A stretch of DNA of 46,354 bases from Chitinophagaceae bacterium (lineage in GTDB: Bacteria > Bacteroidota > Bacteroidia > Chitinophagales > Chitinophagaceae), in contig JACCYQ010000177.1 of NCBI GenBank assembly GCA_013696395.1, positions 1 through 46,354 on the forward strand, in the 5' to 3' direction. Positions 17,759 to 26,661 of the stretch are shown one piece after another. Within the stretch, counting starts at the first letter, position 1. Each line of letters opens with the position of its first letter. Both the position numbers and the translations under genes were made by a program. Below the pieces are notes generated by a model. It did not search any database, had not been told where the DNA came from, and worked only from the letters and a program-made list of their open reading frames with translations.

Positions 17759-19921
17759 ATGAAAAAAATTTTCCTGACCATCGTTTTTGCATTTTTATTC
17801 CTGTTTAAATCTTTTGCTGATGAGGGTATGTGGTTGCCGCTGCTCCTGGGTCAGCAGGTGTATAATGATATGGTGAAAAAAGGGTTGAAACTTAGTAAGG
17901 AACAACTTTACAGTATTAACAAAGCATCTTTGAAAGATGCTATTGTGATTTTCGGAGGAGGATGTACAGGAGAAATGGTAAGCCCTGAGGGTTTATTATT
18001 TACAAATCACCATTGTGGATACAATGTAATTGCAGCTGCCAGCACCGTTGAAAAAAATTACCTGGCAGATGGTTTTTATGCCCGTAACAAGAGTGAAGAA
18101 ATTCCTGCCCAAGGTTTGTCTGTTCGATTTCTTTTACGTATTGAGGATGTTACAAGCGAAGTAGTGGATTCATTAAAAAATTTGTCTGGTTTGGATAGAA
18201 CCAAGCGCCAAACGGCTGTTATGGCAAACATAAACAACCGGTTTTCAGACAGTGAAAAGAATATTGAAGCAGTAGTAAGTCCGTTATTCAAAGGAAATCA
18301 ATATATGGTTTTTGTTTACCAGCGATATACCGATGTCAGGCTGGTCGGAACTCCACCTGAAAGTGTTGGAAAATTTGGCGGAGATACTGATAACTGGGAA
18401 TGGCCCCGCCACACCGGAGATTTTTCAGTTTTCCGTGTATACATGTCAAAAGAAGGCCAACCCGCCACTTATGAAGCAACAAATATACCCATGAAACCAA
18501 AATGGTTTTTGCCTATTTCACTGAAGGGTGTTAATGAAGGGGACTATGCAATGATCTATGGTTACCCTGGAGGCACTAACCGGTATGAATCTTCGTATGG
18601 CATTAAAATGTCTACAGATATTAATAATCCTACCCTGGTAAACCTTCGTGATATGCGTTTAAAATATATGTTTGAAGAGATGAAAAATGACCCCGCTGTT
18701 AAATTACAGCTTTCATCTCCCTACGCAGGTATTGCCAATTATTGGAAATTTTATGATGGTGAAACAAAGCAGTTGCTTAAATACGACGTATATGGGCAAA
18801 AACAAAAACAGGAAGATGTGTTTCTTAAGTGGGCAAAAGGCAAGCCTGAATACGAAAATATTTTCAATGATTGGAGCAAAGCATATGATGCATGGAAGCC
18901 TTATGCATTAAATCGCGTTTACATGAATGAAGGAATTATGGGATCACCGCTGGTCGGTTTTGCCGGCACTCTTTTACAATTAGAAAATGCAATGGTAAAT
19001 CAAAGCTCATCTGCTGATGATGTGAAGAAAGCAATAGAAGCCGCTGATAACAGAAGAAAAAGTTTTTTGGAAGAAGAGAATAAAGCTTCAGATCAAAATA
19101 TCCTTGGATCAGCATTAATGTTGTATTATCAAAATGTTCCGGAAGAACAACATCCTACCGGCTTTTATCCAGCTTTGCGAAATGCATATGGACAACTTGA
19201 CGAAGAATCAACTTATAGGAAATATGCAGGCGAAGTTTTTAAAAACACAATCATTTTTGAAGATGCAAAATGGAATGCATTTGTAAAAAATCCCGATGCA
19301 AACATTTTGCAACAGGATCTCGCATTTAATGTAGCCAGCACCTTCATTAAAAATTATAATACCAAGTATGCGCCTTATTATTCGCAGTTTATTACTGCCA
19401 ACAATGAATTGGGAAGAATCTATTTGAAAGGTGTAATGGAAATGGATCCCAAAAAGATTATGTATCCCGATGCTACTTTTACGATGCGGGTAAGTTATGG
19501 TAGTGTAGAACCTTACAGGCCAAAAGATGCTGTGCGTTACGATTATGTGACAACGGCTAAAGGAATATTGGAAAAATATATCCCGGGAGATTATGAGTTT
19601 GATCTACCGCAAAATGAAATTGAACTTTTGAAGAAAAAAGATTTCGGACAGTACATAGATAAAAAGCGAAATGATCTTGTTATCAATTTTATTACAAATA
19701 ATGATATTACGGGTGGCAATTCGGGATCGCCTGTAATGAATGGAAACGGTGAGCTTATAGGCCTTGCTTTTGATGGTAATTATGAAGCTTTAAGCCACAA
19801 GCTGGCATTTGATAAAGAATTTAACCGTACAATATGCGTTGATATACGGTATGTTCTTTGGTGCATTGATAAATTAGGTGGAGCGTCGCATTTACTCAAA
19901 GAATTAAAACTGGTAAAATAA
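17759..19921 (+). CDS. S46-family dipeptidyl peptidase (DPP7-like)
   Basis: This 720-residue periplasmic serine exopeptidase removes dipeptides from peptide N-termini. A signal peptide (1-20, ending KSFA) leads to the mature start DEGMWLP, typical of the family. The triad is visible: His85 in FTNHHCGYN, Asp221 in WPRHTGDFS and Ser655 in GGNSGSPV. At residue 673, eighteen after the catalytic Ser, the sequence is FDGNYE. DPP11 enzymes carry Arg at this place and take Asp/Glu at P1, whereas DPP7 enzymes carry Gly and prefer hydrophobic residues. Gly673 therefore predicts DPP7-type specificity. It supports amino-acid and peptide feeding in Bacteroidota. Confidence 0.93.
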   Translation: MKKIFLTIVFAFLFLFKSFADEGMWLPLLLGQQVYNDMVKKGLKLSKEQLYSINKASLKDAIVIFGGGCTGEMVSPEGLLFTNHHCGYNVIAAASTVEKNYLADGFYARNKSEEIPAQGLSVRFLLRIEDVTSEVVDSLKNLSGLDRTKRQTAVMANINNRFSDSEKNIEAVVSPLFKGNQYMVFVYQRYTDVRLVGTPPESVGKFGGDTDNWEWPRHTGDFSVFRVYMSKEGQPATYEATNIPMKPKWFLPISLKGVNEGDYAMIYGYPGGTNRYESSYGIKMSTDINNPTLVNLRDMRLKYMFEEMKNDPAVKLQLSSPYAGIANYWKFYDGETKQLLKYDVYGQKQKQEDVFLKWAKGKPEYENIFNDWSKAYDAWKPYALNRVYMNEGIMGSPLVGFAGTLLQLENAMVNQSSSADDVKKAIEAADNRRKSFLEEENKASDQNILGSALMLYYQNVPEEQHPTGFYPALRNAYGQLDEESTYRKYAGEVFKNTIIFEDAKWNAFVKNPDANILQQDLAFNVASTFIKNYNTKYAPYYSQFITANNELGRIYLKGVMEMDPKKIMYPDATFTMRVSYGSVEPYRPKDAVRYDYVTTAKGILEKYIPGDYEFDLPQNEIELLKKKDFGQYIDKKRNDLVINFITNNDITGGNSGSPVMNGNGELIGLAFDGNYEALSHKLAFDKEFNRTICVDIRYVLWCIDKLGGASHLLKELKLVK

Positions 19922-19996
19922 ATGGCCTTCTGATTATGGTATTTTAATGGAGGGTACTGATTTCAAAAGTAAAAACCACAAGTAAATTATTTAATT

Positions 19997-20025
19997 AAAA
20001 CCATCCAGAAATGGATGGTTTTATT
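19997..20025 (+). terminator. Hairpin terminator after the S46 peptidase gene
   Basis: AAAACCATCC (19997-20006), loop AGAAAT and GGATGGTTTT (20013-20022) form a 10-bp stem ending in T. It lies 75 nt after the peptidase stop and is nearly symmetric, so it could act in both directions. Confidence 0.75.
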
Positions 20026-20069
20026 AGTCCTTATATTTCTTAACATTGCAGGTATCAATATTTTTACCA

Positions 20070-20738
20070 TTGAAGAAAAAGGTTTTTACATTGATGTCAA
20101 TTCTTTTGCTGGGTATAGTTGTCTATAGCCAGCAACGGTTTAGTATTTCAACAGATGCCAGTGTTTTAAGAAGTTACCAATCATCCCAAAAGTTTTGGGC
20201 TTTTGGACAAACGGTTACCGCCAATTTTCACATTTACCCTTCGCATGCAGTTTATATTTTTGTTTCTTATTATTCGCCGGGAAAATTTGTAAACCAGGTG
20301 AAAGCAGTTGCCAGGCAACCTGCCACGCAGCCGCAACAACTTGATATTAATAATCGCGTAGAAATAAATTACAAAACTATTTCGGTTGGATATAAACGTT
20401 ATTTAAAGGGAAACGCTTATGCTGAAGATAACTGGAACCTTTATGGGTACGCGGGTTTTGGTTTAATTATGGCAAATGCGCAGAATAATTTTCAAATCAA
20501 TATCGATACTTCGCTTTATGAACCACCCCTTCGCCCGACAAATAATGAAGGCCGTTTTCAGCGATTAACTTTAGATGTTGCTTTGGGTGGAGAATTACCT
20601 ATTAAAGGGGACCTTTTTCTCTACCTGGAAGGTAGAAGCTGGGTATTAACCAGTCAGTATCCCACACCATTATTATTGGAAAATAAAAATGCCCCCATGC
20701 TTTTTGCATTCAATTTTGGATTACGCATTCTTTTTTAA
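20070..20738 (+). CDS. Small outer-membrane beta-barrel protein, function unknown
   Basis: About 222 residues from a TTG at 20070, which gives MKKKVFTLMSILLLGIVVYS, a complete signal peptide. The only ATG nearby (20094) would remove its positive charges, and an upstream TTG at 20046 is less likely. The mature part has alternating aromatic/hydrophobic strands ending MLFAFNFGLRILF, with a C-terminal Phe as in outer-membrane barrels. Segments such as SVGYKRYLKG and NLYGYAGFGLIMANA resemble the small OmpA/OmpX-like barrels common in Bacteroidota. It stands alone after a terminator and ends 2 nt from the convergent lipoprotein gene. Confidence 0.65.
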   Translation: MKKKVFTLMSILLLGIVVYSQQRFSISTDASVLRSYQSSQKFWAFGQTVTANFHIYPSHAVYIFVSYYSPGKFVNQVKAVARQPATQPQQLDINNRVEINYKTISVGYKRYLKGNAYAEDNWNLYGYAGFGLIMANAQNNFQINIDTSLYEPPLRPTNNEGRFQRLTLDVALGGELPIKGDLFLYLEGRSWVLTSQYPTPLLLENKNAPMLFAFNFGLRILF

Positions 20739-20740
20739 GA

Positions 20741-21274
20741 TCAGATCATTTTAATATCAAATCTTCCTTCAGTAACAGTAATGAATTCACCAGGATTACT
20801 CATACTCTCAGCCCGGAATTCAAAAGTTCCTGATACAATCTTATTGACCCGGTCAACTTTAGTTATATGTACAACACCGGTATAATTTGCATTTGTGACC
20901 CATTGATCCAGGGGTGTTATTTTGCGTTTAATATGATACGCATAACTTTCTGTCTGGTTTGGATAGATTGACACCTTTTTATTTAATGGATAAACGCCGG
21001 GTTCAGTGACATTTTTTAAATAGATCTCGAATTCGGATTCTGTTGGTGAAGTAGCGAAGTATCGGGCATTAATTTTAATATTATCATCAATGAAACGGGC
21101 TTCCAGTAAGAGTGCTGTGGGCACAATGCCAAAACCTTCCGGCACCCAAAACACGCCATCCAGTTTGCATCCAAAAATATGTTCACCGGTTTGTGTAGCA
21201 GCAGGCAACTCTATAATGTCCTTGCTGCAACCTGTGAAAGTGAATACTAATAATATATATGTAAACCATCTCAT
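20741..21274 (-). CDS. Hypothetical lipoprotein (DUF6252-like)
   Basis: This 177-residue lipoprotein has a signal ending TFTGC, with the acylated Cys at residue 16. The mature part is all-beta. It resembles small Bacteroidota lipoproteins of the DUF6252/DUF5025 type: FGCKLDGVFWVPEG near the N-terminus and IVSGTFEFRAES with ITVTEGRFDIK at the end. No catalytic motif is visible. The gene is convergent with the barrel protein with only 2 nt between the stops. It is divergent from the dipeptide epimerase gene 96 nt away. The family assignment is tentative and the function is unknown. Confidence 0.6.
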   Translation of the reverse strand: MRWFTYILLVFTFTGCSKDIIELPAATQTGEHIFGCKLDGVFWVPEGFGIVPTALLLEARFIDDNIKINARYFATSPTESEFEIYLKNVTEPGVYPLNKKVSIYPNQTESYAYHIKRKITPLDQWVTNANYTGVVHITKVDRVNKIVSGTFEFRAESMSNPGEFITVTEGRFDIKMI

Positions 21275-21370
21275 AGAAATATTTTTTATAGATAATCATA
21301 AATCATGCTAACATTCATTGCATTAATGACAGCGATCATATAATTTTACGCCCTTTACAAATTCAACACC

Positions 21371-22483
21371 ATGCCAATATTAAAAATTGAACAAGTAGAT
21401 ATTTATAAAATGTATATTCCTTTACATGAACCTTTTGTTATTTCATTGGGTAAGATTGAAAATGCAGAGAATATCATTGTAGTGATCAGGACAAATAATG
21501 GCATTACAGGTTTTGGCGAATGCAGTCCATACCTCTCTATCAACGGGGAGAGCATTGACACCTGTTTTATTGTAGGGCAGTACCTGGCAAAAGCATTAAA
21601 AGGGCAGGATCCGATTGATATTAAGGAGTGTTCTCGCCGCATGAACAGTACCATCTTTGGTAACAACAGTATCAAAAGCGCCTTCGACATGGCACTTTAT
21701 GATATTGCATCCCAATATGCGGGTTTACCGTTGTATGAATTTTTAGGTGGAAAGAATGACAGGTCCTTATTCACCGATATGACCGTTAGCATTGGTGAAC
21801 CTGAGAAAATGGCGGCTGATGCATTAAAATACAAAGACGCAGGTTTCACGGCTATAAAAGTAAAGCTGGGACAATCTAAAGAAGAGGATGTAGAACGCAT
21901 CAGGCAAATAAGGCTGGCTATTGGTAACGATATCCCTTTACGCATTGATGCGAACCAGGGATGGAAAGTAAAAACAGCTATAGAAATTTTGCAGGCTTTA
22001 GAAGAATTTAAGATACAACATTGTGAGGAGCCCATTGCCCGTTGGAAATTTATGAAGTTGAAGAAAGTAAAGGATAACAGCCCTATTCCTATCATGGCCG
22101 ATGAAACCTGTTGCGATCATCATGACGCTGAAAGACTCATAAATTTGGAAGCCTGTGATTCAATCAATATTAAACTTGGAAAGAGCGGCGGATTGTATAA
22201 TGCCAAAAAAATCGTTGAACAGGCAGATAAAATTGAAATGCCCATGCAGGTTGGTGGATTCATGGAATCCCGGTTAGGCATGACTGCTTCTGCACATCTT
22301 TCACTTAGCAGCCCGAATATTCATTATTGTGATTTTGATACCCCGCTAATGTTTACTGCCGACCCTGTTAAAGGAGGAATCATTTATTTACCGAATGGAG
22401 AAGTTAAAACTCCTGTTGAACCGGGATTGGGTGCAAGCATTGATGAAGCCTGGTTACAAAAAATGGAAAAGGTAACAATATAA
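21371..22483 (+). CDS. Dipeptide epimerase (enolase superfamily, MR/MLE group)
   Basis: This 370-residue TIM-barrel enzyme epimerises an alpha-carbon in a dipeptide; L-Ala-D/L-Glu from murein recycling is the classic substrate. The acid/base lysines are in IKVKLG (Lys163/Lys165) and in INIKLGKSGG (Lys268). The metal ligands are Asp193 (RIDANQGW), Glu219 (HCEEPI) and Asp244 (IMADET). The DxD motif in the last strand (CDFDTPLM, Asp321/Asp323) binds the substrate amino group and separates dipeptide epimerases from muconate-lactonising enzymes. The exact dipeptide is not predictable by eye. It is a single gene, convergent with the OmpA lipoprotein gene and sharing a terminator with it. Confidence 0.88.
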   Translation: MPILKIEQVDIYKMYIPLHEPFVISLGKIENAENIIVVIRTNNGITGFGECSPYLSINGESIDTCFIVGQYLAKALKGQDPIDIKECSRRMNSTIFGNNSIKSAFDMALYDIASQYAGLPLYEFLGGKNDRSLFTDMTVSIGEPEKMAADALKYKDAGFTAIKVKLGQSKEEDVERIRQIRLAIGNDIPLRIDANQGWKVKTAIEILQALEEFKIQHCEEPIARWKFMKLKKVKDNSPIPIMADETCCDHHDAERLINLEACDSINIKLGKSGGLYNAKKIVEQADKIEMPMQVGGFMESRLGMTASAHLSLSSPNIHYCDFDTPLMFTADPVKGGIIYLPNGEVKTPVEPGLGASIDEAWLQKMEKVTI

Positions 22484-22511
22484 AAAAGCGCCGGAATGTA
22501 CCAGCGCTTTT
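22484..22511. terminator. Bidirectional terminator between dipeptide epimerase and OmpA genes
   Basis: AAAAGCGC (22484-22491) pairs with GCGCTTTT (22504-22511), with an inner GG/CC pair across a 12-nt loop. It lies within the 41 nt between two convergent stops and reads as a T-ended hairpin on both strands. Confidence 0.85.
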
Positions 22512-22524
22512 GATATATATGGAG

Positions 22525-23355
22525 TTAAGAATTGTCTGCCGCTCCCTGTTCTATTAACCGGTATAATTCATCCAGTTTAGGTATTAAAATAATTTCCGTT
22601 CTCCTGTTTCTCGCCCTTCCCTCAGATGTACTGTTTGTATCGACCGGGTCATATTGGCTATGCCCTGAGGCAATAATCCTTACCGGGTTAAGTTTATAAT
22701 TATTCGTAAGTATCCGAACAATCGAAGTTGCCCTTGCCACACTTAATTCCCAGTTATCCTGGTATCTTCCGCGAATGGGTACTGTATCTGTATGTCCTTC
22801 TATATTAATATTAATGTCAGGACTGTTATTTAAAACTTCCGCCAATTTTCCCAGAGCTTCTACACCCTGCTTGTTGACAACTGCGCTGCCGGATGGGAAC
22901 AATAAATTCTCAGATAAACTTACATATACCTTGCCATTTTTTTCACTCACGGTAAGATCACTGGCACTAAAGGATGTAAGTGCGTTGGATATGGTATTTT
23001 TTAAATCGTTTACTGTTTTACGTTGCTGGTCAATAAGTGATTGCAGGTAATCGATTCTTTTTTGTTGTTCACTCAATAAACCCTGCTGGCTTGCCGACTG
23101 CCGGTTTATACTATCGATCTCATTATTCATGGACTCAATCTGACCCTGGAGTGTGGCTTTTCGGTCTTCCAATTCTTTCACACTTTGATCAAGGTCACCA
23201 AATTTTTGGGCGTAAAAGGCACTATCGCCACGATATTTTTGTTGGGCTTCTGCGAGTGCAGACTGGGATTCATTATACTTTTTACTGGAAACACAGGAGG
23301 TAAACACCAGCATCAGAACCAGGTTCCACGCAAAAAAGGTAATGGCTTTTTTCAT
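22525..23355 (-). CDS. OmpA-family peptidoglycan-associated lipoprotein
   Basis: A 276-residue outer-membrane lipoprotein that anchors the envelope to peptidoglycan. The start is the ATG at 23355 (MKKAITFFAW), giving a lipoprotein signal ending VFTSC, Cys21. An earlier codon in the same frame would add 14 residues and spoil the signal. Residues about 30-135 form a long heptad-rich coiled coil (QSALAEAQQKY, then LSEQQKRIDYLQSLIDQQRKTVNDL). The C-terminal OmpA domain (about 140-265) carries INIEGHTDTVPI and the GRARNRRTEIIL motif, with the Asp and Arg that contact diaminopimelate. Convergent with the dipeptide epimerase gene. Confidence 0.9.
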   Translation of the reverse strand: MKKAITFFAWNLVLMLVFTSCVSSKKYNESQSALAEAQQKYRGDSAFYAQKFGDLDQSVKELEDRKATLQGQIESMNNEIDSINRQSASQQGLLSEQQKRIDYLQSLIDQQRKTVNDLKNTISNALTSFSASDLTVSEKNGKVYVSLSENLLFPSGSAVVNKQGVEALGKLAEVLNNSPDININIEGHTDTVPIRGRYQDNWELSVARATSIVRILTNNYKLNPVRIIASGHSQYDPVDTNSTSEGRARNRRTEIILIPKLDELYRLIEQGAADNS

Positions 23356-23436
23356 AACACTTATTTGGGGAGTGATAAAAAAAACTATGCCACCCAAGGG
23401 TTAAGAGATAAATTGCCGATGATTGTACCAGGATTT

Positions 23437-24165
23437 TTATGAATACAATTTTTGCTTGTGTTCACTGTAATAAATTTTACGTTTGGTACGGGGTAATACT
23501 TTCATCGTCACTTCGCTTCCATCAGCTGCATATTCCTTTTTATAAACTTCAAAGAAATCGTGTTTACCTGATGTTGCCAGGTTCTTATAAAAAATATTTG
23601 CATACTTTACTACTTCCTTAATAAGTTGATTCATCTTGGCTGCAGGTATTTTCCCAACTTTACTTAAAGGATGAATGCCTGCCCTGTAAAGGGCTTCATT
23701 CCTGATCTTGTTCCCTACACCTGCAAATAAATTCTGATGCATTAAAACATCATCTATCGTTTTATTTGAATTTTCTTTTAAAAGTGTTTTTACATACGCA
23801 GGGTCAAATTCATCACTCATAATATCAATGCGCCAATCATATTCATCAGAAGATTTACCTTTTAGTTTCTGGGCCTTTACAACATAACCATTTATTTCAC
23901 CTTTGGCAAATTCCAGGAAGAAAGAACGGTTTACATTCCTTCTTTCATTGATTAATATTTTACCGAACAACATTAAATGAACCCTTACCGTACCATTGGT
24001 AAAAACAAATAATAAATGTTTTCCCCAGGTTTGTATATCCTGAAGTTTTTTTCCTTTAATCCAATCTGTTGGCATTTTACCATAGCCGCCTGCATTCTTC
24101 ACAATCTTGCCCTTAAAAGGCAACAACTTATTTCGCAGGTTTAATATGGATGGGCCTTCGGGCAT
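23437..24165 (-). CDS. Fpg/Nei-family DNA glycosylase without zinc-finger cysteines
   Basis: This 242-residue base-excision DNA glycosylase/AP lyase removes oxidised bases. The N-terminus MPEGPSI supplies the Pro2 Schiff-base nucleophile and Glu3. Lys49 in WGKHLLFVF matches the catalytic beta-hairpin lysine. The helix-two-turn-helix motif (LFAGVGNKIRNEALYRAGIHP, about 145-167) is intact. The C-terminal region that normally holds a CxxC...CxxC zinc finger (about 215-242, YAADGSEVTMKVLPRTKRKIYYSEHKQ) has no cysteine at all. It should therefore be a zincless-finger type, as in NEIL1 and some bacterial relatives. Substrate preference (8-oxoG or oxidised pyrimidines) is uncertain. It is followed by the AlkA-like glycosylase gene upstream on the same strand. 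Confidence 0.87.
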   Translation of the reverse strand: MPEGPSILNLRNKLLPFKGKIVKNAGGYGKMPTDWIKGKKLQDIQTWGKHLLFVFTNGTVRVHLMLFGKILINERRNVNRSFFLEFAKGEINGYVVKAQKLKGKSSDEYDWRIDIMSDEFDPAYVKTLLKENSNKTIDDVLMHQNLFAGVGNKIRNEALYRAGIHPLSKVGKIPAAKMNQLIKEVVKYANIFYKNLATSGKHDFFEVYKKEYAADGSEVTMKVLPRTKRKIYYSEHKQKLYS

Positions 24166-24264
24166 GACTATAAGTTTTATAAAAAGATTGTTCCACTTAA
24201 AATTTAATAAAAAGAAATTGCCGGATGAAAGAGATAATAATATTCATGTACTATAAAAATTGTC

Positions 24265-24879
24265 TCACTTTCCCAGTATCGGTTTATCATCCTTCCATTT
24301 CCACAAATGCATGCAGGCATAGGTCCGGAACGGACTCCATTTAGCGGAAATTTTCAACAGCTTTTCGCGGAATTCCTTTTTATCATCATCCTCCAAACCA
24401 TAAATCTTTTTCATAGCGCTTTGAATGCCGTAATCATCAATGGCAAATATATCGGGACGCCCCAGCGTAAACATCAATAACATTTCTACTGTCCATTTAC
24501 CCACTCCTTTAATTTGCATAAGTAATTCGATGATATCGTCATCACTCATCTTCTTCAACTTTTTGTCGTCGATTTTATGCTCCATGGTGAAACGGGCTAC
24601 ATTATGCACATATGATACTTTGGCATTTGATAAACCAATACCTCTTAGCTTCTCAAAAGGTGTATCAACTATTTGTTGTGAAGTAGGCTCTTCCCCCTCA
24701 TAGAGTTCTAAGAATCTTCGAAAGATTACATCAGCTACTTTAACGGAAAGTTGCTGACTCATGATAGATGCGCAAAGCCTTAGCGGAATATTTTTCCTGA
24801 TTTTTAATTTAAATGGCGGATGGCCTGCAAGAGCTTTGGCTAGTTTTTTATCTTTTAAAAGATGAATGAGATAATCCAT
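24265..24879 (-). CDS. DNA-3-methyladenine glycosylase II-like (HhH-GPD family)
   Basis: This 204-residue HhH-GPD-fold glycosylase resembles the catalytic core of AlkA and excises alkylated bases. It has the SIMSQQLS segment (residues 38-45) and the helix-hairpin-helix IKGVGKWTVEM (123-133). The catalytic aspartate is in FAIDDYGIQ, most likely Asp149. The N-terminal TATA-like domain of E. coli AlkA is missing, as in the shorter bacterial relatives. It is followed 99 nt later on the same strand by the Fpg/Nei-type gene, so two base-excision enzymes are neighbours. The 182-nt gap towards cysS carries repeat sequence. Confidence 0.87.
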   Translation of the reverse strand: MDYLIHLLKDKKLAKALAGHPPFKLKIRKNIPLRLCASIMSQQLSVKVADVIFRRFLELYEGEEPTSQQIVDTPFEKLRGIGLSNAKVSYVHNVARFTMEHKIDDKKLKKMSDDDIIELLMQIKGVGKWTVEMLLMFTLGRPDIFAIDDYGIQSAMKKIYGLEDDDKKEFREKLLKISAKWSPFRTYACMHLWKWKDDKPILGK

Positions 24880-24913
24880 GTTTAATTTAGTGGCGAGTGT
24901 GAGAGAATGGGAA

Positions 24914-25072
24914 GTCTAAAGTTTAAAAGTTTAAGGTTTAAAGGTTTAAGTCTAATTCTTTGTTTATGCCTGAAAAACGATCTGCTTAGAAATTCAATTT
25001 CTGAAACTTATCAACCTTTCAACTACACCTATCCTAATTCCATTAACCCATTCCCATTTAACTATTCAATCG
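24914..25072 (-). repeat. Composite degenerate intergenic repeat after cysS
   Basis: Blocks in order on the plus strand are tandem GTTTAAAGGTTTAA units (24914-24950), a CTTATCAAC/CCTTTCA block (about 25007-25020), a CCTAATTCC/CCCATTCCC block, and AACTATTCAA (25060-25069), which overlaps the cysS stop codon. The same order of blocks occurs after paaA (37391-37552). Confidence 0.55.
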
Positions 25073-26564
25073 ACCAACTCATCTCCCCGTTTTTTTCATC
25101 TTTCAATAAAATACCGATCTCAGCCAGTTGGTTGCGGATTTTGTCTGATGTGGCCCAATCCTTTTTTTCGCGGGCTTGTTTACGTAAATCAATCAATACC
25201 TGCAACACTCCATTTAACTTTTCGCCTTCTGCTAACGTTTCGGTTTTGAGACCCAGGATATCTTCTACATATACTTTCATTTTCTGTTGCAGCATTTGTA
25301 AAGTAGTAATATGCAAAGACTGAACAGGTATGTTTTTATCTTTTATGGAATTAATTACAGGCACCAGTTCGAACATATTAGCCAGCACTTTCGCCGTACT
25401 GAAATCATCATTGATAAATTCATCCAATTCGTTCAACAGCTTAATCACTTTTTCATCCAGTTCCTGGTTTACGTTTTCCGGCTGTCCGTCATCGTTAGTG
25501 ATGCGCATTTTCTGCAACCATTCATGTGCCTCCTGTAAACGCTTCAAGCCTTTTTCAGCAGCCAGCAAGGCATCGTTGCCAAAATCAAGCGTACTCCGGT
25601 AATGCGTTTGAAGGATAAAGAAACGGACCGTCATGGGCGAGTAAGCCTTTTCCAGCAAGGGATGATCTCCGGTAAACAACTCGGTAAGCCGGATAACATT
25701 GTTATAGCTTTTACCCATTTTACGGCCGTTGAGGGTGATCATATTATTATGAATCCAATAACGGACAGGAGCAATGTGATTGCAAATGGTACTTTGTGCA
25801 ATCTCGCTTTCATGATGTGGAAACAGCAGGTCCATACCGCCTCCATGAATATCAAACTGTGCACCCAAATATTTTGTAGCCATTGCCGAGCATTCAATAT
25901 GCCAACCGGGAAAACCTTCCCCCCAGGGACTTTTCCAGCGCATAATGTGCTCTGCCGGTGCAGCCTTCCATAGTGCAAAATCAGCCCTATTCCTTTTTTC
26001 TTCCTGGCCTTCCAGTTCCCTGGTGGTTTCCAGCATATCTTCAATCACCCGGCCACTCAGTTTACCATAATCATAATCTGCTGCATATTTTTTTACATCA
26101 AAATATACACTCCCCTTTTTTTCATATGCATAACCCGCATTAATTAAAGTTTCAATCATATTGATTTGCTCCACGATATGGCCGGTGGCTGTTGGCTCTA
26201 TCGATGGTGGCAGGCAATTAAATTGATCCATCGCCCAATGATACAGGTTAGTGTATTTTTGTACCAGTTCCATAGGCTCCAGTTTTTCAAGAACAGCCTT
26301 CTTTGAAATTTTATCTTCTGCTTCCCGCCCTTCTTCTTCAAAATGGCCGGCGTCTGTAATGTTGCGCACATAACGAACTTTATACCCAAGGTGCATCAGG
26401 TAACGGTAAACAACATCAAACGTGATATAAGGACGTGCATGACCCAAATGACTTTCTCCACTAACAGTAGGACCGCAAACATACATACCGGCATGACCGG
26501 GTGTTATACTTTTAAAAATTTCTTTTTTCCTCGTTAATGAATTGTAAACTTTGAGATGGCTCAT
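25062..26564 (-). CDS. cysS: Cysteinyl-tRNA synthetase
   Basis: CysS charges tRNA-Cys with cysteine in the cytosol. This is a class I synthetase of 500 residues. The zinc-ligand/active-site segment MYVCGPTV has Cys30. The HIGH motif appears as SHLGHAR (residues 38-44) and the KMSKS motif as KMGKS (282-286). The zinc-binding GWHIECSAMATKYLG and HGGGMDLLFPHHE motifs are present, and the C-terminal helical domain ends KNGEMSWSIE. Length is typical. The stop codon TAG lies inside an AACTATTCAA-type repeat block, so the last residues may have been shaped by the repeat. Single-gene arrangement, 97 nt from the EEP-fold gene. Confidence 0.97.
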   Translation of the reverse strand: MSHLKVYNSLTRKKEIFKSITPGHAGMYVCGPTVSGESHLGHARPYITFDVVYRYLMHLGYKVRYVRNITDAGHFEEEGREAEDKISKKAVLEKLEPMELVQKYTNLYHWAMDQFNCLPPSIEPTATGHIVEQINMIETLINAGYAYEKKGSVYFDVKKYAADYDYGKLSGRVIEDMLETTRELEGQEEKRNRADFALWKAAPAEHIMRWKSPWGEGFPGWHIECSAMATKYLGAQFDIHGGGMDLLFPHHESEIAQSTICNHIAPVRYWIHNNMITLNGRKMGKSYNNVIRLTELFTGDHPLLEKAYSPMTVRFFILQTHYRSTLDFGNDALLAAEKGLKRLQEAHEWLQKMRITNDDGQPENVNQELDEKVIKLLNELDEFINDDFSTAKVLANMFELVPVINSIKDKNIPVQSLHITTLQMLQQKMKVYVEDILGLKTETLAEGEKLNGVLQVLIDLRKQAREKKDWATSDKIRNQLAEIGILLKDEKNGEMSWSIE

Positions 26565-26661
26565 AAATCCTGATTATGCCCGCAGGCTTACTTTAAAATG
26601 AATCGCAAAAATAAGAGATATCAATCCACTAAAATTGTTAATACAAAAACTATGAAGTCGA

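Noticed and set aside
24907-25323. Plus-strand open frame across the cysS 3' repeat
   Set aside because: Its codons come from low-complexity repeat and from the antisense strand of cysS; no protein feature is seen.
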